Under the pieces are notes generated by a model that saw only the letters and a program-made list of their open reading frames with translations, made no database searches and was not told where the DNA came from. The position numbers were made by a program, and so were the translations under genes. A stretch of DNA of 16,470 nt from Bacteroidota bacterium (lineage in GTDB: Bacteria > CLD3 > SB21): positions 1-16,470 of the forward strand of contig JAGQUY010000335.1 in assembly GCA_020438245.1 (NCBI GenBank), written 5' to 3'. Within the stretch, counting starts at the first letter, position 1. Every line of letters begins with the position of its first letter. Of this stretch, positions 7,002 through 14,496 are shown piece after piece.

Positions 7002-8078
7002 ATGACGTATGCCGTGATCATGGCGGGTGGTGTTGGGACACGGTTTTGGCCCAGGAGCAGAACCTCAAAGCCTAAACAGCTACTCAATATTTTTGGTGAC
7101 CGCTCCATGATACAGCAAACGGTAGATCGAATCATGCCGTTTCTGGATGCTGCGCACATCCTGGTTGTTACCAATGCTGTTCAGGCCGAGGCTATACGAG
7201 AACAGCTTCCTCAGCTTCCTGATAAGAATATTCTCATTGAACCGATTGGCCGCAATACCGCCCCTTGTGTAGGCTTGGCTGCATCCCATATTGTCGCCCG
7301 CGATCCGGACGCGGTCATGGCGGTTTTTGCTGCCGATCACCTGATCTCCCCGGCCGAAAATTTTTATCACACCTTGGATGCGGCCGTACAAATTGCCAAG
7401 GATACGTCCGGAAGCATTACCATTGGAATTCAGCCAACCAGACCAGAGACCGGATATGGCTACATCCAATTCCTGGAATCTGAGTTTTTGGAAGCCAACA
7501 ACAGCAGAGCGTACCGAGTAAAAGCATTCGCTGAGAAACCCAATGAGGCGACGGCACAGAGGTTTGTTGAGAGTGGAGACTTTCTATGGAACAGCGGCAT
7601 GTTTGTTTGGAAAGCTTCGACGATCCTGAGTCTGATTGGGGAGCATTTGCCGGAGTTATCGAAGGGGCTTGAAAAGATTCAAAGTGCCATCGGAAAAGAC
7701 GACTACACCGCCGTGGTTGGGGATGTGTTTACGGGTTTGAAAGGGATATCGATAGATTACGGTGTTATGGAAAAGACCCGAGACGTTTATGTGCTGAAGT
7801 CGGATTTTGAATGGAATGATGTGGGAAGCTGGCTTGAAGTTCATGAATTGTCCGCCAAAGATGAAAACGGCAATGCACTTGTTGGATCGCATGTTGTTTT
7901 CGATTCTTCCAATAGCTTTGTATTTTCGCCGGATCAAACGATCGCGATGGTCGGCGTGAACAACCTAATTGTCGTGAATACCGGGGATGCACTTTTAATT
8001 TGTAACCGGGATCGTACTCAGGATGTAAAACAGGTTGTGGAAATACTGAAGCGCGAGAAAAAAGTCGATCTACTGTAA
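7002..8078 (+). CDS. manC: Mannose-1-phosphate guanylyltransferase
   Basis: This cytosolic enzyme makes GDP-mannose from mannose 1-phosphate and GTP, the precursor of mannose, fucose and related sugars in glycans and lipopolysaccharide. The 358-residue protein has the nucleotidyltransferase signature MAGGVGTRFWPRSR (7-20), KPKQLL (23-28), EPIGRNTAPC, VFAADHLI, RPETGYGYIQ, FAEKPNEATAQRF and DFLWNSGMFVWK, all diagnostic of the type. It ends after the transferase and its short beta-helix part (~350 residues) and lacks the C-terminal cupin isomerase domain of bifunctional ManC/AlgA, so it should be monofunctional. It starts two bases after the TPR gene, with GAAGAAGG ten bases upstream of the ATG. 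Other GDP-sugar enzymes are not in the window. Confidence 0.95.
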   Translation: MTYAVIMAGGVGTRFWPRSRTSKPKQLLNIFGDRSMIQQTVDRIMPFLDAAHILVVTNAVQAEAIREQLPQLPDKNILIEPIGRNTAPCVGLAASHIVARDPDAVMAVFAADHLISPAENFYHTLDAAVQIAKDTSGSITIGIQPTRPETGYGYIQFLESEFLEANNSRAYRVKAFAEKPNEATAQRFVESGDFLWNSGMFVWKASTILSLIGEHLPELSKGLEKIQSAIGKDDYTAVVGDVFTGLKGISIDYGVMEKTRDVYVLKSDFEWNDVGSWLEVHELSAKDENGNALVGSHVVFDSSNSFVFSPDQTIAMVGVNNLIVVNTGDALLICNRDRTQDVKQVVEILKREKKVDLL

Positions 8079-8087
8079 AGGGGGGGT

Positions 8088-8384
8088 ATGAAGAAGGAAA
8101 AGATTCTGACTGAGCTTGAGAGTGTTGCCGAAAAGCTCGATATCAAGGTGAGACATGAAAAAGGGGATTTTGCGGGCGGGTATTGCACAAAAGATGAGGA
8201 AAACCTCATTCTTCTTAACAAGCGCCACATGATTGACCGGAAGATCAACGTGTTGGCCCGTGAACTCGCCAAGTGTGATCTGGCGGGAATGGAGATCTCA
8301 AAACCGGTTCTTGGAATCATTGAGAGCGAACGCAAAAGAGCCTCCCAGATTGAGCTTGAGGAGATATCGGACAGTGAAGATTGA
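8088..8384 (+). CDS. Small uncharacterised protein, 98 residues
   Basis: This is a short, highly charged, probably helical cytosolic protein. It contains EKLDIKVRHEKGDFAGGYC (15-33) and ENLILLNKRHMIDRKINVLARELAKCDL (38-65). The pattern 'LGIxVR-x-GGxC-x-LxLNKRxxxxxKIxxLARxLAxxDL' reminds me of small conserved proteins seen in several bacterial phyla, possibly a degraded relative of ImmA/IrrE-type folds; I see no HExxH zinc motif and cannot confirm this. A very good ribosome site (AGGGGGGG) lies three bases before the ATG. Its TGA shares one base with the uvrC ATG (TGATG), so the two are likely translationally coupled. That suggests a link to uvrC expression, but does not prove a repair role. 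Confidence 0.8.
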   Translation: MKKEKILTELESVAEKLDIKVRHEKGDFAGGYCTKDEENLILLNKRHMIDRKINVLARELAKCDLAGMEISKPVLGIIESERKRASQIELEEISDSED

Positions 8385-10267
8385 TGGACACAAAGGATTC
8401 CCTAGTCCGCAAGCTTGATCATTTGCCCTCCACTCCGGGTTGCTACCTATTTAAGAATAGCGATGGAAAAGTATTGTACATCGGAAAGGCAAAAGTACTG
8501 CGGAGCCGTGTTCGTCAGTATTTTCATGCTTCACGCGCCGATGATCCAAAACTGCGGATCCTGACTTCCAAGATATGCGATGTCGAAGTTATTGAGACTG
8601 ACTCGGAAGTGGAAGCACTCATCCTGGAATCCAATCTGGTCAAGAGTCATAAACCGCGATACAACATTGAACTGAAAGACGATAAGAGCTTTCCTTATAT
8701 CAAAGTGACTCAGGAGCTTTTTCCCAGAATTTTTGTGACCCGGGAAAAAGAACATCATGGTGGAAGGTTTTTTGGTCCTTATACGGATGTGAAGACACTG
8801 CGAAACACGCTCAAGACCTTGCATCGCATATTTCCGATTCGCAGTTGTACACACACCTTCAATGAGGAAATGATCAGGTCCAAGAAGGTGAAACTATGTT
8901 TGGACTTCTACATTAAAAAGTGTGAAGGACCCTGCCAAGGATTAGTCGCCCCGGATGACTACAAACGTCTCGTCGATCAAATGGCGAGGTTTTTGGAGGG
9001 CAAGACAAAAGAGCTCTTGGTTCAGTTGAGACGGGAAATGCAGACATGTGTTGACCAGATGGCATTTGAAGAGGCAGCGAAACTGCGGGATCGGATCCAG
9101 GCAATTGAAAACCATGGGGCTCAACAAAAGGTCGTGTTTGAGGACGAAGCTGACAGGGATATTTTGGCTGCTGCAAGTGAGGACGACCAAGCATGCGGCG
9201 TGGTATTCAAGGTGCGCGACGGCAAATTAATCGGTCGTCAGCACTACTACTTTTCCCACACCTCCGGCAAGACCGCCGAGGCAATCCTCTCTGTCCTTAT
9301 TCAAAGTCACTATTGCAACGTTGACACGGTTCCGCAAGAGATCTATTTACCGTGTGAGTTGAGCGAGGCCGGCATTTTAAGACAATGGCTATTGCCCAAG
9401 GCGGAGCGCGGGCTAAAGTGGGTTGTGCCAAAAATCGGTGACAAACATAAATTGGTGGAGATGGCCGAACGTAACGCCACTCTGCTCTTGGGTGAGCTCA
9501 AATTGCAGAAACTCAAAGCCAAAGAGCAATTCGTTCCCAAGATACTGCTTAGTTTACAGAGAGACCTCAGCCTTTCAAATCTGCCCAGACGCATTGAGTG
9601 CTTCGACAACTCAAATATCCAGGGCAGCGACCCGGTGTCTTCCCTGGTCGTATTCGTCGATGGACGGGCAAAAAAGTCTGACTACCGGCGATTCAAGGTG
9701 AAAACGGTTGAAGGCGCCGACGATTTCGCAACCATGTTTGAGGTAGTGACAAGGCGGTACCTCAGGCTGCTGAGCGAGGGGATCGATTTTCCGGATCTGA
9801 TTGTTGTCGATGGCGGCAAGGGTCAATTGTCATCCGCTGTTGGAGCCCTGGAAGCCCTTGGTATTGAAGTATCGAAGGCCGGCAGCCGCGGGCAAGCGGT
9901 TATTGGTCTTGCGAAGAAAATGGAGGAAGTATTCGTGCCGGGCGTTGGGGAGGCAATCATGATACCTAAAACTTCCTCTTCGATAAAACTTCTTCAGACG
10001 ATCCGCGATGAGGCACACCGTTTTGCGCTTGCTTTTCACAGGGAACGGCGGGAAAAAAGAGTATTACATTCTTCGCTGGACGACATACCTGGTATCGGCG
10101 AAAAACGTCGGATCGCATTGTTGAACCATTTTGGATCCGTCCAAGCCATTCAGCAGGCCAATCTGGAATCATTGATTGCCGTGGATGGTATCCCTGAGGA
10201 AATTGCCAGACGAATTCATGAATATTTTTTGGAAGCTTCCGCTGAGGAAGAAATATGGAGCCAATGA
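8384..10267 (+). CDS. uvrC: Excinuclease ABC subunit C
   Basis: UvrC makes both incisions around DNA lesions in nucleotide excision repair, after UvrA and UvrB. The 627-residue protein is full length for the family. The N-terminal GIY-YIG nuclease is at ~12-95 (TPGCYLF, VLYIGKAK, catalytic-type E82 in LILESNLVKSHKPRYN). A cysteine cluster C155, C172, C180 and C184 (CLDFYIKKCEGPC) fits the UvrC Fe-S site. The UVR motif for UvrB binding is at ~224-243 (DQMAFEEAAKLRDRI). The C-terminal RNase H-like nuclease has D408 (CFDNSNIQGS), D476 (VVDGGKGQL) and H545 (RDEAHRFA). Tandem helix-hairpin-helix motifs lie at ~563-615 (DDIPGIGEKRR, VDGIPEEIARRI). ATG 8384 is used rather than TTG 8381 because it forms the TGATG overlap. 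The next gene starts 13 bases inside it. Confidence 0.98.
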   Translation: MDTKDSLVRKLDHLPSTPGCYLFKNSDGKVLYIGKAKVLRSRVRQYFHASRADDPKLRILTSKICDVEVIETDSEVEALILESNLVKSHKPRYNIELKDDKSFPYIKVTQELFPRIFVTREKEHHGGRFFGPYTDVKTLRNTLKTLHRIFPIRSCTHTFNEEMIRSKKVKLCLDFYIKKCEGPCQGLVAPDDYKRLVDQMARFLEGKTKELLVQLRREMQTCVDQMAFEEAAKLRDRIQAIENHGAQQKVVFEDEADRDILAAASEDDQACGVVFKVRDGKLIGRQHYYFSHTSGKTAEAILSVLIQSHYCNVDTVPQEIYLPCELSEAGILRQWLLPKAERGLKWVVPKIGDKHKLVEMAERNATLLLGELKLQKLKAKEQFVPKILLSLQRDLSLSNLPRRIECFDNSNIQGSDPVSSLVVFVDGRAKKSDYRRFKVKTVEGADDFATMFEVVTRRYLRLLSEGIDFPDLIVVDGGKGQLSSAVGALEALGIEVSKAGSRGQAVIGLAKKMEEVFVPGVGEAIMIPKTSSSIKLLQTIRDEAHRFALAFHRERREKRVLHSSLDDIPGIGEKRRIALLNHFGSVQAIQQANLESLIAVDGIPEEIARRIHEYFLEASAEEEIWSQ

Positions 10268-12108
10268 ACAATTTTATTGAACTACTCAGCAGGCAGGTTT
10301 TGCTCTGTGACGGTGCCATGGGTACCCAAATGTATGAGAAAGGCATTTCGTTTGACCATTGTTTTGACGAAATCAATTTGTCCAGACCTGACGTTATCAA
10401 GTCAATTCACGTGGCGTATGCGAATGCAGGTGCAGACATCATTGAAACCAATACGTTTGGCGGAAATCGTTTTCGTCTGAGGCATCATGGATTTGAAGAA
10501 CAACTGGAGGAGATCAACCGTGCCGGTGCACATCACGCGCTGGAGGTTTCTTCCTCCAAATCGAAGGAATTTGGACGGCCAATTTTTGTGGCAGGTTCGG
10601 TTGGACCGCTTGGCAAGCCTCTTGAACCAATTGGGAAGATAAAGAAAGAAGAGGCGTTCGAGTTCTTTTATGAACAGATTGCAATTTTAGCCCGAGCTGG
10701 CGTTCATGTGATTATGATTGAGACCATTTCAGATTTGGAGGAGGCCAGGCAGGCAGTACTGGCAGCTAAGAAAGCGTGCAATCTTCCTGTGGTCGTCCAA
10801 ATGAGTTTTAACGACGAGGGCAAAACGTTGATGGGGAACAAGCCCGTCGAAGTTGCAACCACATTGAAGCAAGCAGGAGCTGAAGTTGTCGGTGCAAATT
10901 GTTCGGTTGGTCCACAGATTCTGTTGGATGTTTTGGAGAGAATGACGGCGGTTGACGGGATTCACTTTAGTATTCAACCCAATGCAGGGCTGCCCAGATA
11001 TGTGGGCAGTCGGTATGTATATTTGGCATCACCGGAGTATTTTGCGGACTACGCAAAAATGTTCGTTTCCTCCGGTGCAGGTATTATTGGCGGCTGTTGC
11101 GGCACTACACCTGAACATATAAGACAAATGAAACTGGCCATTGGTTTTCAGGCGCCAATCAGATCGAAATCTGATGTTCGAATCAGCGAAATGGAAGAGA
11201 CGTCAAAGGTTGTTACTTCCTTGCCTGTGGGATCCTCCTCGAGCCTCATTGAGAAATTCAACGCAGGAAAATTTGTAGTCAGCATCGAGTTGGATCCCCC
11301 AAGAGGCTTGAACTACGAAAGAGTCATTGAGGGTGCGGTCCTCTGTAAGAAACACGAAGTGGACGCCATCAACATTGCCGATAATCCCTTGGCGAAGGCA
11401 GGTATGACGCCTTTGGCGATGGCTTCCTTGGTACGAGAAAGCGTTCATCTGGAAACGATTCTTCATTTTTCCTGCCGGGACCGTAACCTCCTGGCAATGC
11501 AGTCTGAATTGATGAGCGCGCACGTGCTGAATATCCGTACGGTTCTGGGCATCACGGGAGATCCGCCGGTGGTGGGGGACTATCCCAATGCAACGGGGGT
11601 ATTCGATGTTGATTCAATCGGATTATTGAAGTTGATTTCAAATCTTAATGAGGGAATAGATCTGGCGGGAAAGTCCATCGGCTCGAAAACCAATTTCTTG
11701 CTGGCTTGCGCCGCAAACCCTACACCCGTAGACCTCGCAAGAGAATACGATCGATATGAACAAAAAATAGAGGCTGGTTCGAAATTTGCAATGACCCAGG
11801 TGCTATATGATCTCAAGGCGTTGGAGGCCTTTGTTAAAAGATTTGGGGGTCGAATTCCCATTGTAGCCGGTATCATGCCGCTAAAAAATGCAAAGCACGC
11901 TAACTTTATGCACAATGAGATACCCGATATTACCATACCCGACGTCCTGCGGGATAGAATGGTCAAAGCCGGCGAACAGGGTGCCGTTGAAGGGGTGAAT
12001 ATTGCCAAAGAATTCTTGAAAGAGGCCAAGTCAATGGTGCAGGGTGTCTATATTATGCCGCCGTTCAACAGATTTGACATGGCATTCGATATACTGGGCG
12101 CATTGTAG
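10255..12108 (+). CDS. Bifunctional homocysteine S-methyltransferase / methylenetetrahydrofolate reductase
   Basis: The protein (617 residues) joins two steps of one-carbon metabolism, as in Bacillus YitJ (~612 residues). The N-terminal half (1-300) is a zinc-dependent homocysteine methyltransferase barrel: LLCDGAMGTQMYEKG (16-30), ETNTFGGNR, GANCSVGP with C216, and GGCCGTTPEHIR with C281 and C282, the three zinc cysteines. After a linker (~300-330) the C-terminal half is an FAD-type MTHFR: FVVSIELDPPRGLNYE (E345 as the catalytic-type acid), ADNPLAKAGMTPLAM, VLGITGDPP, FAMTQVLYDL and IVAGIMPL. It would reduce methylene-THF and methylate homocysteine to methionine. GAGGA six bases before ATG 10255 favours this start; ATG 10264, overlapping the uvrC TGA, is the alternative. 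No SAM riboswitch can fit, as the start is inside uvrC. Confidence 0.95.
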   Translation: MEPMNNFIELLSRQVLLCDGAMGTQMYEKGISFDHCFDEINLSRPDVIKSIHVAYANAGADIIETNTFGGNRFRLRHHGFEEQLEEINRAGAHHALEVSSSKSKEFGRPIFVAGSVGPLGKPLEPIGKIKKEEAFEFFYEQIAILARAGVHVIMIETISDLEEARQAVLAAKKACNLPVVVQMSFNDEGKTLMGNKPVEVATTLKQAGAEVVGANCSVGPQILLDVLERMTAVDGIHFSIQPNAGLPRYVGSRYVYLASPEYFADYAKMFVSSGAGIIGGCCGTTPEHIRQMKLAIGFQAPIRSKSDVRISEMEETSKVVTSLPVGSSSSLIEKFNAGKFVVSIELDPPRGLNYERVIEGAVLCKKHEVDAINIADNPLAKAGMTPLAMASLVRESVHLETILHFSCRDRNLLAMQSELMSAHVLNIRTVLGITGDPPVVGDYPNATGVFDVDSIGLLKLISNLNEGIDLAGKSIGSKTNFLLACAANPTPVDLAREYDRYEQKIEAGSKFAMTQVLYDLKALEAFVKRFGGRIPIVAGIMPLKNAKHANFMHNEIPDITIPDVLRDRMVKAGEQGAVEGVNIAKEFLKEAKSMVQGVYIMPPFNRFDMAFDILGAL

Positions 12109-12109
12109 A

Positions 12110-13048
12110 ATGACAACTCTGATTGAAAAAAACGTTTCCGAGTTACCGGTTCGTTCACCGAAGCCCATTTGGAAGAGCCTGTTTATCTCGACGCGCCCCA
12201 TGCATTGGGTCAAGAATATTTTTGTTTTCTTGCCGGTTGTTTTTGACTATCACCTGTTCTCTTCGGAAGTGTTCTCCTCAATGGTCGTATTTGTCGCCTT
12301 CAGCCTGGCGGCAAGCATGGCGTATATGATCAATGATGTTCTTGATCGACCTCATGATATTCATCATCCGTCCAAGATGGACCGCCCCATTACCCGGGGA
12401 GATATTCCTCCGCGCCTGGCAGTGATTTCCGCTGTCACTCTGGGGCTGTTGTCAATACTGGTCGGATTTACAATTCATCTTCGAGTTGCACTGGTGCTCG
12501 TCGCCTATATTTCTCTCTTTGTAGCCTACTCCGTTTGGTTGAAAAGAATCATTATCCTCGATGTTGCTACGATCGGAGTTGGTTTTGTTTTAAGAGTTGT
12601 AGCGGGTGCGTATGCCGTCAATTACATCGTCTCGGATTGGATCCTGATCTCCACATTCTTTCTCGCTTCATTAATTGGTTTCAGCAAACGGCGCTACGAG
12701 ATTATGTACGATGATGAGGGCATTCAGTTTAATCGGGGCTACTCGCCATATTTTCTTGATCTTTTGATATTGTTTTCAGCAGCAACGGTCATGGGAAGCT
12801 ATATCTTTTACGTCATTTCCCGTGGTACCTGGCAAAATGGCATCCCGGTCTTGGTCAGTGTATTGGTGGTGTTCTATGGCATCCTGCGGTATCTTCTTCT
12901 CATTCATCGAAGCGAGGAACGATTGGATCATACACAACTGATTTTAACTGACAGACCGCTCGTCGCAGCCGTCCTTGTCTGGATTGTCCTGCTATTGACA
13001 GAACTCTACATGTTCAACCCGAGAATTACATGGCCCATCGAGCAATAG
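12110..13048 (+). CDS. UbiA-family prenyltransferase, probably decaprenyl-phosphate phosphoribosyltransferase-like
   Basis: The 312-residue integral membrane protein has about eight or nine hydrophobic helices from ~35 to 302. It opens with STRPMHWVKNIFVFLPVVF, then the Mg-pyrophosphate motif NDVLDRPHD (75-83) with HPSKMDRPI, and the second Asp motif YSVWLKRIIILD (140-151). The stretches GFVLRVVAGAYAV, SDWILISTFFLASLIGFSKRRYEI and DRPL near 281 fit the DPPR-synthase subgroup (mycobacterial UbiA, Rv3806c) better than quinone prenyltransferases. Those enzymes transfer 5-phosphoribose from PRPP to a polyprenyl phosphate, giving a lipid-linked pentose donor. The start ATG is one base after the previous stop; a longer frame from 12044 adds 22 residues that are only an off-frame reading of the methyltransferase gene. 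The radical SAM gene overlaps its end by 19 bases. Family call firm; substrate inferred. Confidence 0.88.
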   Translation: MTTLIEKNVSELPVRSPKPIWKSLFISTRPMHWVKNIFVFLPVVFDYHLFSSEVFSSMVVFVAFSLAASMAYMINDVLDRPHDIHHPSKMDRPITRGDIPPRLAVISAVTLGLLSILVGFTIHLRVALVLVAYISLFVAYSVWLKRIIILDVATIGVGFVLRVVAGAYAVNYIVSDWILISTFFLASLIGFSKRRYEIMYDDEGIQFNRGYSPYFLDLLILFSAATVMGSYIFYVISRGTWQNGIPVLVSVLVVFYGILRYLLLIHRSEERLDHTQLILTDRPLVAAVLVWIVLLLTELYMFNPRITWPIEQ

Positions 13049-14487
13049 AAAAGATACTTTTTTTTAACCCACCCGGCCCTATGTACCAACGCGGTGAGGA
13101 CCGCTGTCAGGCAAACATAGAGGAGTCCTCGGCGGTTTCCCTTCGCGCGCCCAATGATCTTGCATATATGGCAGCCATGGTACGGCAATTGGGAGTGGCT
13201 CCTGTGATTCGGGATTATCCAGCCGAGCGATTGAACTGGAAGGCTTTTCAGAAGGACTTGGAATATCAACAGCCGGATATGGTCGTGATGAGTACTACCA
13301 ACGCAACTCTCTTGGAGGATCTGCTCGGTTTTTCTATTGTACGCACGTTAGATGAGACCATAATCACTGTTGCCAAAGGTGCCATATTTCATGCATGCGA
13401 TCTTAGCTTATTGGACGAGGATTCTTTTAATGTTTTGGATTTCGCGCTTGCAGGAGAATCGGAATCGTTGATCCGCGTGCTTATACAAGGTCTACGGGAG
13501 CAGTCTGATTTTGCTAACCTGGAAGGATTGGTATATCGTCAGCCAGATGGACGCTGGGCAAGAAACAAGCAAACGGTCTTCCATTCCACCATGGACGACA
13601 TGCCTTTTCCAGCCCGTGATCTGTTGCGAAATGAGTTATATGTGCGACCCGATACCGGCGAGCCGCAGGCTACCATCCAGACTTCAAGGGGGTGCCCGTC
13701 CAGTTGTATTTTTTGTCTGACGCCATTGATCTCGGGAAATCAGGTGCGCCATCGCTCCGCTTCAAACATCGTGGATGAAATCGAAGAATGTGTCAACAAG
13801 TACGGAATACGGAACTTCTTTTTCAAAGCCGACACGTTTACAATCAACAAGACCTACGTCATTGACCTGTGTCGCGAGATTTTGCGACGAGGATTGGAAA
13901 TTCAGTGGGTTGCCAATAGCCGTGTTGATACGGTATGCGATGAGCGACTTGAGTGGATGCGCAAAGCAGGTTGCTGGTTGATAGCGTTTGGCTTCGAAAG
14001 CGGGAATGATGCAATTCTTAAGAAGATGAAGAAAGAAGCGACAAGTGCCGATGCGCAAAAAGCGGTTGATCTTGCAAAGAAATGGGGTCTGCAGGTTTAC
14101 GGTTTTTTCATGATAGGTCTTCCTTGGGATACCATGGAGAGTATGGAAGAAACATTAAGATTGGCTGAAAATTTGGACTGCGATTTCTATGAGTTTCATA
14201 TGGCAACTCCTTTTGAGGGGACCGAGTTGTACCGCTTGGCAACGAGTCTTCGACTTATACAAGGTACCGTGGTGGGGCATGATTACTTCTCGGATCCGGG
14301 TTTGTCTACCCTGTACCTGTCACAGCAGCAAGTGATGAATTTCAGAAGAAAGGCACTGAGGCGACTATATCTGAATCCCGGTTATGTCATGCGGACAGTC
14401 TCCAAAATGAAATCTCCAACACGATTGAAAAACTTTGTTTTGTATGGGTGGAGATTCTTGCGCAAATCCGTTCTTTCCAGATCCTAA
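13030..14487 (+). CDS. B12-binding-type radical SAM protein
   Basis: The 485-residue protein has the layout of BchE/hopanoid-type class B radical SAM enzymes. Residues ~5-155 form a Rossmann-like cobalamin-binding-type domain (ILFFNPPGPMYQRGEDRC, PDMVVMSTTNATL, DFALAGESESLI), without a DxHxxG histidine motif, as is common in this class. Residues ~210-430 form the radical SAM barrel with TSRGCPSSCIFC (C222, C226, C229 in CX3CX2C), FFFKADTFTINK, WVANSRVD, AFGFESGNDAILKKM and FMIGLPWDTMESMEE. The C-terminal ~435-485 region is basic (RRKALRRLYL) and may touch a membrane. These enzymes often methylate or cyclise lipids and isoprenoids at unactivated carbons. Its start lies 19 bases inside the prenyltransferase gene, so a lipid-linked substrate is plausible, but that is inference from context. 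Confidence 0.92.
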   Translation: MAHRAIEKILFFNPPGPMYQRGEDRCQANIEESSAVSLRAPNDLAYMAAMVRQLGVAPVIRDYPAERLNWKAFQKDLEYQQPDMVVMSTTNATLLEDLLGFSIVRTLDETIITVAKGAIFHACDLSLLDEDSFNVLDFALAGESESLIRVLIQGLREQSDFANLEGLVYRQPDGRWARNKQTVFHSTMDDMPFPARDLLRNELYVRPDTGEPQATIQTSRGCPSSCIFCLTPLISGNQVRHRSASNIVDEIEECVNKYGIRNFFFKADTFTINKTYVIDLCREILRRGLEIQWVANSRVDTVCDERLEWMRKAGCWLIAFGFESGNDAILKKMKKEATSADAQKAVDLAKKWGLQVYGFFMIGLPWDTMESMEETLRLAENLDCDFYEFHMATPFEGTELYRLATSLRLIQGTVVGHDYFSDPGLSTLYLSQQQVMNFRRKALRRLYLNPGYVMRTVSKMKSPTRLKNFVLYGWRFLRKSVLSRS

Positions 14488-14496
14488 TCAAAAAAC

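Noticed and set aside
10200..10260. A SAM riboswitch or T-box before the methionine-synthesis gene
   Set aside because: The gene starts inside uvrC and no leader or terminator hairpin exists there.
9966..10400. A 144-codon open frame on the minus strand spanning the uvrC end
   Set aside because: It is antisense to the UvrC helix-hairpin-helix region and the methyltransferase start, which are diagnostic.
12044..12109. A 66-base upstream extension of the prenyltransferase frame from a GTG
   Set aside because: The added 22 residues are an off-frame reading of the methyltransferase/reductase C-terminus and do not resemble the start of the family; ATG 12110 directly after the previous stop fits the operon layout.
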